Below are positions 24,184 to 37,520 of a stretch of 64,000 bases of DNA, one piece after another (position 1 is the stretch's first letter; every line of letters starts with the position of its first letter). The notes under the pieces were generated by a model that did not search any database, was not told the origin of the DNA, and worked only from the letters and a program-made list of their open reading frames with translations. The DNA lies in NCBI GenBank assembly GCA_949126835.1, contig OX421497.1:15309179-15373178 (forward strand), in the 5' to 3' direction. The DNA comes from Anisus vortex. Taxonomy: Eukaryota > Mollusca > Gastropoda > Planorbidae. The translations under genes were made by a program, and so were the position numbers.

Positions 24184-26975
24184 TATAGTCTTAGTTTATA
24201 TTTATAGGATTATAGGCCCTACTAATTATAATGTGACACTATGACTATTGTTATGTAGGCTTTTTTTATTTGTATTTTAATTAAAAGTTAACAGGAATTT
24301 TTTTTTTCAGTCTGAAGTTGGAAGCTGTGGAGTGCTAGTGTGGAGTAGAGTCGAGTCAAAAGTTCAACTTTCTTCTTTTAGGCTGCACCCTGGCCTACAA
24401 CTATTAGATAACATTCATGCAGGAGTTGATTTTTTAATAAAGAGGTGAGTAAGTACCATGTAAATAAAAGATCAATATAGTGTATAGTATTACTAAATAT
24501 TAGTAGCATAAATAGATTAATTGTTACGTCTATTAACCTTAAATTTAGTCTAAACAATAACTTACTAAAGGACTAATATGCCTACTTAAATAAAATTTAA
24601 ATAGATATGGGCCAAGTGTAAAAATAAATACTATATATATATTATACATAGGCTCATATCATGATATTTAAATAGTGAATTTATATAAACTTATTGGACT
24701 TGATTGACTTGAACTGAGGAATTTGTGTAATCCAAGTTTGGCCTATTAATCTTTTTTAAATTTCATAAATATGTTTTGATTTTAGTTAAAGCCCATGCTT
24801 TATTATTTCATCAGTCAAGGCATCATTAAGGCTTCAATGTTAAATTATTTTCTTTCAGAATCTCACGCTGGAAGGTCTTAGTCTATGCCACTCTATACAG
24901 ATGATATGGAAATAGATGATATAATATAAGCAGGTGAGTAAATTATTTGTAAAGTAATAAGTCGAGTTAAAACTAGGCATCTAGGTGCATATACTTGTTA
25001 GACTTGTTTAACCATAGGTTTCAACCATAGTGTAGTTATAACAATTTTAATAATATAATGCTTGAAAACATAATTTAATAAAACTTAGGGGAAGGTAAGG
25101 CCAAGGAGAATTTTTTTTCTATCTGTAAGCTACTATACCTCACTAAAATGTGTATATTGACTTGTGTTATACTTTATTTTCAAAGCTAAATAAGTCTCTA
25201 GTCAGTTGAAACTAGGCATCTAGGTATTGATTTGTGTCATACTTTTCTTTTAAAACTGATTATCATATTCATGCCTTTTATTCATAACAACCAAAAGAAA
25301 AATTCAATTTATTAATGTAATGTCACATGCTATGAAAGCCGAAATTGTGCTGTTTATTCTGCAACAGGGATAACTCGTATTTAAATTTAAAATAAATTGC
25401 TTGGAAACAGTTGTTGCTTTTAAAACTGTTTATCCTTGTTAACATTGTTTTTTTTACTTGAAAAACTTGTTATAATTCAAATTTCACTTCTATTTTCAGA
25501 TGAAGCTTGAACTGCAGTCTACATATGATGAATGGAGACTGATTTGTGGGCTATGATTAGTATATCATCCAGGCAATTAGTTATTGATGAGCCAGTGCCA
25601 GGTGTGAACATTTAGGGAAAGCAGTACTCATCAATTAACCAAACTACAGTTACAAAAGCCCAAGAGGACCTAATAGATCAGCATCTGACATTTTTATGTA
25701 TCTGGAGATTTTATGAAATATGGACTATTGTACAAACACTTTAACCAAGACCACATCCAGTTGATTTTGACTTATACAATTCGCAAATAATGCATTTGCT
25801 AAGTTGCCTGACAAGACAGGTCCTTCCACAACCATAGTGTACTTTTTTCACAATTCATTTGAGCATGGACAATTCTATGGCTGGATTTAATAGAAGAACC
25901 TGTGTGCATTTGGCAGTATATACAAAAGTTCTCTACTAGGATATTAAGATGTGTTATCCACCAGACAGTGCTAATTAAAGATTTCTGTAGGATTACATAA
26001 TGGCTGATGAATGGACCATGATATACTTAGAAAACTTTTACCTGTGTGCTTGCCTTGACTTATTTATAGCCCATAGTATGAGCAGATCAGTTTAATTTTT
26101 CCCGTGGGAGTAGTATGTGGTTGAATATTCATGGATTTATTCTTTGTATGCAAAAAAATGTACCCAGTATTCTAAATGGCTCATATTTATTAATTATGAA
26201 AGTTGCTTTTGAAAATAATAAATCTTTTGGTTAAACTAAGTACCAGTACTCATTGTCAATTGTGGCATTTTGTGGTGGGTGTTATTTTTGTTAAAATATT
26301 TTCACTTTGAAAAATTAAAAGTTATCTGTATAATTTAAAGTGATATATATGTACTATACATTTTTCTGAAAAGACTTACCGTAACTGATCTGGTTATAAT
26401 ATAATGAATTTTAAATATATAACATTATAATGAATGTGTTTTTTTTTGGTAAACATACAACTTCCATGTGTGTAGAGCTTCCTTTTTTCATATTGGTTAA
26501 CTTCAAGCAATTTATAATCATGTATATATTTTTTTTATAAATGTCTTATGTTCTGTAACCATTACTGTAGGCCTATTACTGTCCTTTTTTACATCACAAT
26601 TTGTGTCAATGAAAGGTTAATTAATTTTGTTTGATAATAGTAATAGTTTTAATGGTAATCATTACATAATAATATTTTAATAAATGTAGACCCTCTTTTT
26701 TTGGGTATCCCTATACTATGTACTATGTATGTCTGTGTGTATATTTTATTCAAATGTATATTTTTTTTTAATAAATATATGTTCCATATTACCATTCCTG
26801 TGCTTTTTAAAATATCACAATTTGTTCAAAATGTTATTTATTATTATTATGATATGCTTTTTGGAGAAGTATAATTAAAATTAAAGATGATAATTTATTG
26901 CATTATTTAATGTTTTAAAATGTTTTTATGGACCAAGCTATTTTGATTTGTATGTTGTTGTTTTTACTCAATATA
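24184..26975 (+). mobile_element. S1, second part
   Basis: Continues S1 after element X. It is the near-identical reverse complement of 50035-52403 in S2, forming an inverted repeat of about 2.3 kb across a 23 kb spacer. S1 lacks the last 235 bases of the family (diverging at ACTCAATATA, near 26975). S2 differs internally by a deletion that joins mid-exon B to the end of the following intron. Confidence 0.8.
24311..26240 (+). other. Exons B-D of S1: candidate spliced, non-coding or decayed transcript
   Basis: Three further exon-like segments have good signals: B 24311-24444 (TTTTTTTCAG before, GTGAGTAAG after), C 24859-24933 (TTTCTTTCAG before, GTGAGTAAA after), and D from 25500 (TATTTTCAG before) to an AATAAA at 26217. 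No frame runs through them. Exon C contains a short Asp-rich frame (MEIDDII then TAA), and in S3 the equivalent is MTDDDLIS without the stop. Exon D in pieces loosely recalls piggyBac (SDIFMYLE; TTIVYFFHNSF). I read this as a degenerate multi-exon transposase gene or a transposon-borne long RNA; the sequence cannot decide. Confidence 0.4.
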
Positions 26976-27112
26976 AAAAAATAAAATAATACATGAGTAT
27001 TCCTGGTTCTAAATATCCCCTAGCAATTCACATAACGTAGTTTAGAGTTTTCAGTTGATTTTACTTCATGTATAATTATTTTTGGCTCATATTATACAGC
27101 AAGAACCTCGAT

Positions 27113-27857
27113 GTTGAGTTGTAGTATAGATTATTAATATAGTTGAATAAATACTACACATACACACATGTATATAACTTTGATATATTGACGTTAACCA
27201 AGTTGTGTAGAAAGCAACAATAAATTTGGTTTAATTTACAAAATCAATCCAGTAGGAATCCAAATAATATTATATATACACCATTAAGAAATACACATAT
27301 TCCAGTTAGTAATGAATATTTTCAATGAACATATAGCATTGTAGCTAATAGTAGAATAATAAAGAATCTTCCATCATACAAATCAAATAGGAACGAGTCT
27401 TAGAGCGTAGGATATTACATGCTTCTCGATCGCTGCACGCCAAGAACTGACTTACAAAATTTGCGTGGTCGCTTAGGTAAATTTTATTACGATCCGATAT
27501 TGTCACCGATTACATGAGAGTACATTATAATATTTATAATACATAGTAAAATATTACTATTCAATGCGATACACGATTAGACTCGAGTATTGACATCATC
27601 CGCCATCTTGTCCAGACTAATAGTTTGGGAAATTCCAGATAGCCTCATTACACGGGTTTCAAGCGACTTTGCAGCGGTGTGCATGACCAAGTCGTGTTAT
27701 TATTGAGGTTAAAGAAACAATAGCGTTCTAATTAAATTTGGGAAAACCAGGAGACCTTGAGCTTAGAAATGTTTTGTATCGCTTTTACGGCAATTCGGAT
27801 AGTGATTAGTATTTGTTTATTAACAATGTAATGTATTGAAATTTACGTTTCGCAACA
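27113..27857 (-). repeat. Probable LTR of Gypsy-1
   Basis: Minus-strand segment starting TGTTGCGAAACG and ending CAACTCAACA, thus with TGTTG...CAACA ends. It is preceded by GGTACGGGCGAC, in the position of a polypurine tract. It lies about 750 bp beyond the truncated Gypsy-1 pol. The 5' LTR partner is missing because Gypsy-1 is cut at 49800, so this rests on termini and position only. 27858-28610 is AT-rich and without a gene. Confidence 0.45.
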
Positions 27858-28610
27858 GTCGCCCGTACCAAAAAGAAAAGAACATTGCATACTAAACAAT
27901 AAAAGTGTGCAATTTCTTTTAGAACCGCCTGCACTTAACTTTAGTTCTAAACAATATATAAAAAAAAAACTGACTCCACCTGGGTAGTCCGTTAAATAAG
28001 ACAAGTAAGGGAAATAATTGATTCTATTAAACCCTCATCATATAGGATCTCAAGTTATCCTTAGACTATAACACATTTTCGCATTATTCTAAAAATTATA
28101 CTCTCTGAGATATCATTCCTCATAAACATCATCATCTTATTTATAAGGTAAAAATAAACATAACTAATGTTGTCATATTAAACAATTCAATCATTAATTA
28201 ATTCAACTTAAATGAAATTAATAATTAAATAAACTTAAGAGTAAGAATTTAATCTTAAGTGTGTAAGCATGTGAAGTGTATGCACATTAATCTATTTTGG
28301 TTTTAACATAATCACAACTACAGCTTGATTGTTTCAAAATAAGGATGTACATTTTCTGTTCATACATTATCTTACTAATAACGAACAATTATGTTCATAA
28401 ATCCATAATATTACTTATTAGGTTCTTTCTTTTTACTACAACAATAATAGTATTTGCTTTTAGCAAATGGAAATATTCATGGCATAAAATAAGGCATAAG
28501 ATATTGCATAAAATAATCAAGACATATTCATATATTCATGCATTTATATTTTAAATGATCCAATTCTCTTAGTTAGGATTATCAGAATATATATACATGA
28601 AGTTATCCTT

Positions 28611-29954
28611 TTATACATTTGTTACATGCGCGATAGGGTGTCCGCGACGATGTGATCTTTTACCAATACGTGAGTTATTCTTAAGTTGTATGGGATTAAC
28701 CCTATACGGATGTTGTTTGACAGGTTTAACATTATCATCTTTTAAAACTACATCATGGGTAACCAAAGTTGTTTTGTTAGGAACATCACTAAACAAATTT
28801 ACATGATCATAGATTAAACCCTTGATAGAAGTCTGTTCACCTGAGTCTAGATGTGCCAGTTTATCATCGAGGTTTTTAAGTGCTTCAGTGTTCTGAAGTT
28901 TACTTTCTATGATTGTCTTTTTAAATTTAGGCGGGGGTGTTTCAACAGTTTTGATAGCACTCACTGGCCTAATGTCAGTTTGTTCTTCCCTAACAACATA
29001 AGGTTTTAGCATGTTTATATGGCACAGTCTCTGTGTTTTCCTTCTTTCAGGTGTTTTTACAAGGTATGTTACATCACTGATTTTATCTAAAACCTGATAT
29101 GGTCCTGTATATTTTGCACTCAGGGGTTGTCCAGACAATTGGGTCAACATGAGGACTTTATCACCAGGATGGAAACATCGGGATCTGGCCTTGACATCAT
29201 AGTACCCTTTCATTCTTTTCTGAGCCTGCAAAAGATTATCTTTAACATGATTAAAAGCATGATAGATTATATTGCTAAATTGTTCCACACAAGCTACGAG
29301 TCCAGTCTCTTCATCAGAATTTAACAAGGTTTCCTGCAACAGTTTTAGAGGTCCTCAAACTGAATGTCCAAACACTAAATCGAACGGACTGAATCCAAGA
29401 GATTCCTGCACAGTTTCTCTAGTCGCGAAAAGAGCGAATGGAATACCACAATCCCAGTCTTCAGTGTTCTCAAAACAGTATGTGCGGAGCATGGTTTTCA
29501 GAGTCTGATGATATCTTTCTAGTAATTTCTAGGGCACCTTGGCTTTGCGGATGGTACGCAGTTGAAATGGCATGTTGGATGCCTAGTTTCTTTAAGACCT
29601 GGTTAAATAGCTTTGATGTAAAATTAGATCCTTGGTCGGACTGTATAGTCTTTGGAAGACCGTATCTTGAACAAAATGCAATCAGTGCGTCAGATATCTT
29701 ATCTGCGTTAATGGTGCGTAGCGGAATAGCTTCAGGATATCTCGTGGCAGTGCACATTATAGTGAATAAGCACTGGTGTCCTGTCTGGCATGTATTGCAT
29801 GACTTGCAGTATTTTGTGACGTCACGATGTAGTCCAGGCAAATAGAAGTACGGAATATTTCGACGGTAAGTCTTATGTTCACTCCTAGATGACCAGCATA
29901 TGGCGTGTCATGAGCCATGTGTAAAATGTCATTGCAATATATGGCTGGTACCAC
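28611..29954 (-). pseudogene. Gypsy-1 integrase and start of reverse transcriptase, broken
   Basis: Minus-strand Ty3/Gypsy fragments in the order H2C2 (HDTPYAGH...CKSCNTC), integrase core (IQSDQGSNF, AYHPQSQGALE), a GPY-type C-terminus (YTGPYQVL, CHINMLKPY), then the RT N-terminus (VVLKDDNVKPVKQHPYRVNP). RT stops there; the catalytic RT and RNase H are deleted. Lesions: a 10-bp near-duplication containing CTAGAA near 29520 shifts the frame inside integrase, an in-frame TGA (SV-stop-GPLK, about 29360) follows, and a shift separates it from protease at about 29970. Integrase before RT matches the other two Gypsy elements here. Confidence 0.85.
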
Positions 29955-29979
29955 AATCTGACTTCCTTCTCTACAATTG

Positions 29980-31491
29980 TCATTTCACATCTCTCCATTT
30001 TTGCATTAATATTCCCTCCTTCAGAAAAAATCCATTTCCTTTTGTTTCTGCCTCTTGTTCAGTTATCACTTTTTTCTTCAGGTGTTTAATTCCTGAGTCT
30101 TTATTCTGTTCTAATAGGAGTAATTGTCGAGTTGACAAATTACTTTCAGTAGTCTTAAAATTGACTGAGGGACCACTCAAAATGTCGGCCAGGAAAGTTG
30201 CCTTTAGGTCAATTTCTGGTTCTATTTTTGACTTTGACATGGTTTCGACATACTTTTGTTGTTGGGCCATACCTCTAGTGACGATGCATATAGGTTTGAT
30301 AAAGCTCCTACTTTTATTAAGGTATTGTTTTTTCTTGGATATGGAATGCACCACATCTCCAGCAATATCATTTCCCAGTATTAAAGAAACGCCTTTAAAC
30401 GGAAGTGATTTGTATACACCCACAACTACATTTCCAGTGAAATACGCACTCTTCAGCTGTATTTGATGCAAAGGAACTTGTACATTTTCCCTTGATACAC
30501 CTTGAATAGTAAGATCCTGTCCTGTATATGTCGATTGTGACGTAGGAACAGTATTCTCTAAAAGTAGTGAAACCTCAGCCCCTGTATCACGGAGTATTCT
30601 GATGTTCTTTTCACTAGTGACACCATTTATTATGGATGACACGGTACCTTCTTCAATGAATGGCAAACAATTACTTGGTATCTCAGTATCGATGGGATCT
30701 GTATCCAAGTTATTTTTGTAAGAGGTATGTTTAGTACTCATGGTGGTTCTATCTGATATAGACTCCTTGGAGCTCAGATTAGAATTATTGAAAACCATTG
30801 TCTCTATTTCAGGAACTATTTCTGGTTTCAAGTTTCCTAGATACGTGTGTTTTGTCAGGTTATCTGCATTAGCACTATATATCTCTGTCTGAGTTCTAAC
30901 ATCCTTCTTCACATTTACATGAGTTCTTTGTTTTGGCATTGCTACATACGATAAGACAACATTCTTTTTATTCGGGTTCCCATTCAATATCCAGCACTTT
31001 TCCTTAGTATGTCCAATTCGTTTACAATGGCTACAGGTTGGCTTACAATTTGTTGGACCTTCATTGCTCTGCTGATGTCTCTTTGATTGATAGGATTCAT
31101 TTGGATTCATGGTTTTCTTTTCTACCTTCATATCTCGATTCTGGAATTTAGATTTATCAACTGTTGTAAATTTATTGCTGGAATGGATAATAACATATTC
31201 GTCTGCCATTACTGCTGCAGTTTCTACTTGTTCTACACCTTTGTCTGCTAAATATATTCTTACATCACCTCTGATGTTATTGTTAAAGTCTTCCATTAGC
31301 ATAAGATTAGCTAATTTATCAAAGTCTTTGTTTACACCTTTGGATCGAATCCATCTTTCAAAATGTTTCTTTTTCTGTCTTAGAAAATCAACATGGGATT
31401 GTTCCTGTTCTTTCTTAGATTCACGAAACACTTTTCTATATTTTTCAGGTGTTAATGCATAACTTAGCAGTACTCTATTCTTGATCAGTTC
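29980..31491 (-). pseudogene. Gypsy-1 gag (C-terminal part) and protease
   Basis: Continues gag from the segment at 49665-49800: ELIKNRVLLSYALTPEKYR and the SCAN-like helical region, a CCHC zinc knuckle (CSHCKRIGHTKEKC) binding RNA, then an aspartic protease (LRDTGAEVSLL; LILGNDIAGD). The frame is open for about 500 residues. The first 15 codons of the longer open frame (31536-31492) are LTR sequence of Gypsy-2, so the real gag resumes at 31491 beside the ATAAT duplication. It ends in a frameshift before integrase. Confidence 0.85.
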
Positions 31492-31496
31492 ATAAT

Positions 31497-32000
31497 TGTA
31501 AGTTGTATATTTCTGGTATTTCTGTACTTGTATCATTCACTCATTTATCTCTTCGAGGCGTTCATAAAAAGTACTAAACACTCCAGTACAGCGATTAATA
31601 AGTTTATTTACACATATATTTTTATGTCCTCACAATTCATATGAAAATCCATGCACAAGATTATAGATCTATATTCACTCAATTGCATTGCAATACACAT
31701 AATAGAATTTACAGAATAGATTCACTGATATCTCCAGCATTACAAAATCTCCACATAAAAATACAGCTCCTCTCTCCACAAAAGCTGAATGCCCACTACT
31801 CTCTCCTCTCAAAATCACCCGACCAAGTCAAAGTCATAAAAGTCATGTCTCACTAAAAAGCATGCAGAGTTCACACTTTCCAGACTCTTCTAAACAATAC
31901 ACACACTATCAATACATGGTCAAAGGGATGTCACCTAAAAAAAAACACAAACTATTGTTTGTTTTGCTTCCCCTTGCTCATACCAATCCAATCACTGACA
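31497..32000 (-). repeat. 3' LTR of Gypsy-2 (504 bp, intact)
   Basis: TG...CA ends (TGTAAGTTG at 31497, CACTGACA at 32000 on plus) with ATAAT outside at 31492-31496. The 5' LTR is also 504 bp once the Helitron is removed. I count 8 substitutions between them by eye (about 1.6%), so the insertion is young. It contains the intact site GATTATAGATC that the Helitron occupies in the other LTR. Confidence 0.95.
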
Positions 32001-32014
32001 CACTTCCCTTGCCC
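32001..32014 (-). promoter_or_regulatory. Polypurine tract of Gypsy-2
   Basis: On the minus strand GGGCAAGGGAAGTG abuts the 3' LTR start TGTCAGTG. This is the expected plus-strand primer for reverse transcription. 32015-32205 is untranslated AT-rich trailer. Confidence 0.7.
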
Positions 32015-32205
32015 ATAATTAAAAATGACGTTCATGGCATTTTTAGATTCAAAGCAAAATTAACACATCCATATAGGTCATACATAGATTATGTTATATG
32101 TATAAATAAATCATACATGTAATAATATTTGTTAGTATAGTTTGTTAGTTATTATTAGTAGACAATGTTAGTAAGTGTAATTATGTACAATGAGTTTGTG
32201 ACTGT

Positions 32206-32642
32206 TTACATGGCTAATCTTGACAATATGTCAGGTATGTGACTGTCTGTCCCTTTAATACTTTGTATGTTAAACTGGTAATCACTAAGTTTCATTGCAA
32301 ACTTATTGATCCTATTTTTGTTTACATTGCTCACATTGAAATTAATCAAAGGTTTGTGATCTGTAAATATTGTAAATTTACGACCTAACAAATATCTTCT
32401 TAGTTTAGTTACTGCCCATACAATGGTCAAACCTTCCAACTCAATTACAGAGTACTTTTCCTCTGCTTTTGTCAGTGATCTACTTATATACAATGCTGGT
32501 TTGTAAATACCCATAATTTTCTTTTCTTTTTTATTTGTCATATTACTATTTTCCTCCAGACAATGTTTCATTAAACATGCACCAAGACCTTGTCTAGAGG
32601 CATCAGTAGCTAAAATGATTGTATCTTTAGCTGAAATGGTAG
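32206..32642 (-). pseudogene. Gypsy-2 RNase H segment (pol, downstream of the TTAA insertion)
   Basis: The minus-strand frame reads TTISAKDTIILATDASRQGLG, then YISRSLTKAEEKYSVIELE, FTDHKPLINFN and DILSRLAM, stopping at 32206. It is the direct continuation of the pol frame interrupted at 41498: KEPIL there and TTISAK here join in frame through the duplicated TTAA. RNase H degrades the RNA template in cDNA synthesis. A 12-residue Asn/Lys-rich stretch follows CLMKHC. Confidence 0.9.
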
Positions 32643-33482
32643 TTAAGGGGGTTGCTGCATGATTAAGCTATATCATGTATTTACAGGTTAAATACTATAA
32701 TGTTTCACCCCCATATTGTATTAGGATAGAGTAAAAAAAATATCTTGAATTTATAATGATGTGAGCATTGGTTACCATGGCAATGGCGGCCATCTTGAAA
32801 ATAAACATATATTTTTTAAATCTTAAAATTTTCTAAACTAAGATGAATTTATGAAAGTTTTAAATATATATTTGTTGTATGATAGTTTCTGTGGCTATCT
32901 GGCTAGTTTTGGTTGTTATTATTTAAACAATTGTGACCCGTTCTCACGAAAGGTGACATAAGTCGCAAATATCAATTTGCGCAAATAGCGATTTTGTGTT
33001 GTGGGGGTCTTTCCGGTGATTTTTTTTTTATCTTTGTAAATACTAGGTTATCCATTTCTAAACCATAATTTATATGTTTTTTATGTTTTTTTCTTCTTAA
33101 AAATATTTTAATTAGTTATTTTGATCAACGTGTGGTTTATAATTTAGCATAAGTTCACTAAAATTCGACTTTATTTAACCTATTGTTTTGTACCCAAACC
33201 CTGACAGAACCCCATAGTATTATATATCATTGAAAAGGGCAGACTCTCGGGAATTTCCTTGTCATCACTATTTATTTATAGAAACCAATCAGAAAATATT
33301 TAAGCCTGACGTTTCAGATAAACAATTATTTTTTTTCTATCCAATGAAAATTCGTTTATAAATTGATCATTGGTTACGATACCGTATTTTTCTGAAACAA
33401 ATTCGCTGATTGGCTATTGGAATAGAAGGGAGATAACGATTACCCCTTTCCGTTTTTATGTTTAGGGTGTAAATATTACAAA

Positions 33483-36400
33483 ATGGAGAAACGCATAGCA
33501 TCACTGCTAAATTCTTCGAGAGATGTGAATCTTTTTGAAACTGAGCGTGATAATATTAATAAAGTAATTGAAGAATACTTCTTATCAGATGCAAATCAAG
33601 ACGATGAATCGTCAGGCTCAGAAGACGATACTTCTCCTACCACTACAGTTGCTGAATCGAATCAAGCTAATGACATCTCGTGTTCAGTTAGCATTGATGA
33701 GTCTGACAAAAGGGAAATAAGTGATGAAGATGACTTAGATTTAGATCCACCTGTTGTAAATATTACGACCAATTTTATTTTCAATCCTAAATCTGAATAC
33801 GATTTTCATGAGAAAACAAAACACTTTTCATGTAACTGTACACAAATCAAAGTTGTGCCAGCTGATAGTACGGGTAATGATGAAAGAAAAGGCTGCATCA
33901 CACAATTTTCTCCACATGAAGTAATTGACATTAGCCTATCAATGGTTGAAATGGATAGAGGTTGGTATTATTTTATAAGCATACTTTTTTTTTAAATTAG
34001 TCACTTGCATTGTTGAAAATTGAGTCCTTATGTTAAGTTAAAGCTCGACTTTTATACAGCCTAATATTCGCCTAACATTTGGAATAAGTAGGCTAATATT
34101 ATACACATGACTAATAAAAAAGATATCCTAATTAAATATTAAACATATTCATAGCCTTACAAGTTAACAAATAATAAGAACATAAAACTAAAATGCTATC
34201 TTACATTAGTTAGGCCTATACTAGAATATGCAGCATCTGTATGGGACCCATCAACTAAAGAAAACATTAAAAAATTAGAACAAATTCAAAAAAGAGCTGC
34301 AAGGTTCATAACTAGCGAATATTCCCAATTAACAAGAGTAACACCATTAGTCAAATCATTAAACCTAGAAACACTAGAAGACAGAAGGGCAAAGAGTAAA
34401 GTGGTAATAATACATAAGGCATTAAACTCTAATTTAGAAATACAACACAATAACAACCTGTTGCAAATCTCAGATAAACATAAAGATAGAAACACTTTCC
34501 TTGTCCCTTATGCGAGAACAAATGCATATAAGTACTCTTTCTTCCCGAGTGGCATTCGGGCATGGAATGGGTTGCCTGAACAAACCAGGAAAACCAGTAA
34601 CTTAACATCATTTAAAACATTAATAAAAATGCAAGACTAGACTCGGACCACAGATGAGCGTAGGACGCAATAATCTTCTTTATAGAAGGAGCGTCTGTAA
34701 TGTATAAGATAAAATAAGATAAACCAAATAAACTTGTAGGCCTAATTGTCTTTTATATTTCATTTATTTACTAATAATAAATTAAAAATTTTTTTAGGAT
34801 TAGGCTAGCCATTTAGGATGGCATACATTTTAAATGCATATAAATTATTATGAATGTTTTAAATTGTATAGGCCTACATAAAAAAAAGTTCGAAACACAA
34901 CACTCAACAATGAAATGCATCTTTTTATTTATCCTACAAATGTATAGGTTTGAAAGATATGATGATTATTGGGATGATAAGTTCATGTATTCACCCATCA
35001 CAAACAACAGAATGCTCAAAAAGGAAAAATCAAGCTGATCGACACAAATCTAGGTCAACTTACTACTTCAAGGGAAGATGTGTATGCACCAAGACATTTT
35101 TAAAACTTCTTGGGTAAGAATTTCTACTCTTTCTATTGTAACATTTATATATTTTTTTTATACTTATTGCCATACATTTCAATAAATTATTAGGTGTAAG
35201 CATAACTATATTATATACATTTTTTTTCCCAATTAGTATCAGCCGAAAAAAGTTAAAGGCTTTATCTGACCATTTCAAGACGAATGGATTAGTTCCAAGA
35301 GAAGTTAGGACTGGAGGTAGAAAAAACAACATAAAATCCCTGACCACTGCTGACTCAGAGCTTGTTTTCAACTTTTTGAAGTTGTTCGCCGAAGACAACG
35401 CTGTGAAATTGCCTGGAAGGGTTCCAGGATTTAAGAGAGAGGATATCCAGCTCCTTCCCTCATCATGCCCAAAAAGTTTTGTCTACAAGTACTATGTTCA
35501 AAGTGCAGAAAAAGGAGGTAAGTAAATTTATTAGTAATAAAACATTTATTTGCATTTAAAATGAACTATAAATGTACATTAAATTATCCCGTAGGGCCAA
35601 ATTGATCCATAGGGCTGTTGGAGCCGCATTACGTTATTCTAAAATTATTCCTACTAAAACAATGGCATGCTATGCAAGTTAAATAGTTTTTGTTTGTACA
35701 GGCAGCAATTATTATACTTATCGTTGTACTTTAAAATATGTACCGTTTGAAAAATTATCAGTTAAGTTTCTCTCATTTTTCATTTTTTTTTCTTTTTTTT
35801 TTCGTTTAGGATATAGGACTGTTGCACCGTCTACATTTAGGAAATTATGGTTGCAGTTGTGTCCATATATTGTTGTTTCCAGACCTATGACTGATCTCTG
35901 TTGGCGTTGTCAGAAAAACAACACAAAGATTTACAGAATTGCCAATTTATCACTGGATGAAAAAGATGATCTTATCAGGGAACAACAAGACCATCTAGCT
36001 AAAGTTGTGGCAGAACGACAGTTTTATAAGGACCTAATATACCAGAGTAAAGAAACTGTCCGCACTCAGAATTTAGAAATAAAGCCTACTCCTGCAAACT
36101 CTAGAAACATTTCGATGCACTATTCTTTTGACTTTGCACAACAAGTGCATTACCCATCGAATGCAGCTCAGCCAGGACCTATGTTTTTTTTAACTCCCCG
36201 AAAATGTTCAATTTTTGGGGTGTGCTGTGAGGCCTTCCCAAAGCAAGTCAATTTTCTTATTGATGAAGGTGTTAACTGTAGCAAGGGATCAACAGGTGTC
36301 ATTAGCTACTTACATTTTTTTTTGATAACTATGGTCTAGGTGAAAAGGTACTACACCTACATTGTGACAATTGCACAGGGCAAAATAAAAATCGCTTTGT

Positions 36401-36953
36401 CCTTTGGTATTTTGCTTGGCGTGTGATGCGTGGTCTGCATGATGAAGTGACCCTTAATTTTATGCCAGTCGGACATACCAAATTTTCACCCGACTGGTGT
36501 TTTGGATTACTTAAACGTTGTTTTAGACGTTCTGAAGTTTCTTGTCTGGAAGATTTGTGTAGAGTTGTTTCTTTGAGTACTGCTGACTCAAACATAAATA
36601 TTCCACAGCTGGTTGGGCACGAAGATGGGTCTATACTTGTTAAAACTTTTAACTGGCAAGAGTATCTCACCCCTGCTTTTAAACCTTTAAAAGGTATGCT
36701 TAAATTTTCTCACTTTCGGTTTACTAAGGACTTCCCAGGACGACTGTTTTACAAAGATGCCCTTACGGATTCTGAAAGAAATATTGATCTTGTTAATATC
36801 TCTGCTTTTCAATCTCTTCCTTCTATGCCTACACAACTTCCAGCACCTGGCCTTTCACAGGAAAGAAAAGAATACCTGTTTAAACATATAAGAGAATATG
36901 TCCGTGAAGAAAAGCAAGATATTGTGTGTCCTCGACCTTCATCTAGCCAGTAA
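33483..36953 (+). CDS. Presumptive transposase, DUF7869-type, four exons, one homopolymer frameshift
   Basis: Exons in consistent phase: 33483-33960, 34948-35113, 35237-35517, 35810-36953, about 690 residues. Exon 1 is acidic and Ser-rich (NQDDESSGSEDD). Exons 2-3 encode a Cys/Lys-rich region (TECSKRKNQ, YYFKGRCVCTKTFL). Exon 4 has PMTDLCWRCQKN, a helical stretch, then the conserved core: HYSFDFAQQVHYPS, FLTPRKCSIFGVCCEA, ISYLHFF, LHCDNCTGQNKNR, FMPVGHTKFSPDWCFGLLKR. The Asp residues in these blocks look like an RNase H-fold catalytic set. I associate this with the domain catalogued as DUF7869, found in many invertebrate repeats. A T9 run (36315-36323) is one base short of the frame. Lying between perfect inverted repeats supports a transposase role; direct proof is lacking. 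Confidence 0.75.
34168..34735 (+). pseudogene. LINE ORF2 C-terminus and 3' end, inserted in intron 1
   Basis: The frame reads KLKCYLTLVRPILEYAASVW, then EQIQKRAARFIT, LNLETLEDRRAKSK and SFFPSGIRAWNGLP, the classic C-terminal end of a CR1/Jockey-type LINE protein, stopping at 34640. The 3' UTR holds CTTTATAGAAGGAGCGTCTG and ends in AGATAAAATAAGATAA. It is 5' truncated and open throughout, so it is young. It shares its 3' end with the SINEs. Confidence 0.85.
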
Positions 36954-37183
36954 AATGGAATACGCCTACATATTGAACTATTTTGTTGATTTCAATTTAA
37001 TTAACCACATAGTTTTCCCATGGTTATTAAAGTTTGTAAATATAATATTTATTATTTAGAAATGGTGCCAGGTCCCTTTTAGCTTGTAATCCACAACTTT
37101 GTCTTTTAAAGTTTGTTTTGTTTATCTGAGCTTTGCAACAGGTTGTTATTGGGTTTTATTTCTAAATAATTATTGAGTTTAAT

Positions 37184-37520
37184 GCCTCATGTATTATTAT
37201 TACTTTACTCTTTGCCCTTCTGTACTCTAGTGTTTCTAGGTTTAGTGATTTGACTAATTTTAAATGGTGTTACTCTTGATAATTGGGAATATTCACTAGT
37301 AATGAACCTTGCAGCTCTTTTTTGAATTTGTTCTAATTTTTTAATGTTTTCCTTAGTCGATGGGTCCCATATAGATGCTGCATATTCTAGTATATGCCTA
37401 ACTAATGTGAGATAGCATTTTAGTTTTTTATTCTTATTACATTTGTAAAAGTTCCTTTTTATGAATCCTAATGTTTTGTTTTATTTTTTAATTATTTCAT
37501 CACTATGAGGGTTCCAAGAT
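37184..37520 (-). pseudogene. Second LINE fragment, inverted relative to the first
   Basis: The reverse complement encodes KTLGFIKRNFYKC, KLKCYLTLVRHILEYAAS, EQIQKRAARFIT, the same family as 34168-34735 but extending further 5' and lacking the 3' end. It lies in the trailer of the DUF7869 transposon. The two fragments form an imperfect inverted pair about 3 kb apart. Confidence 0.75.

Noticed and set aside
31497..31536. Start of Gypsy-1 gag at 31536
   Set aside because: This part of the open frame lies in the Gypsy-2 LTR; real gag resumes at 31491 after the ATAAT duplication.
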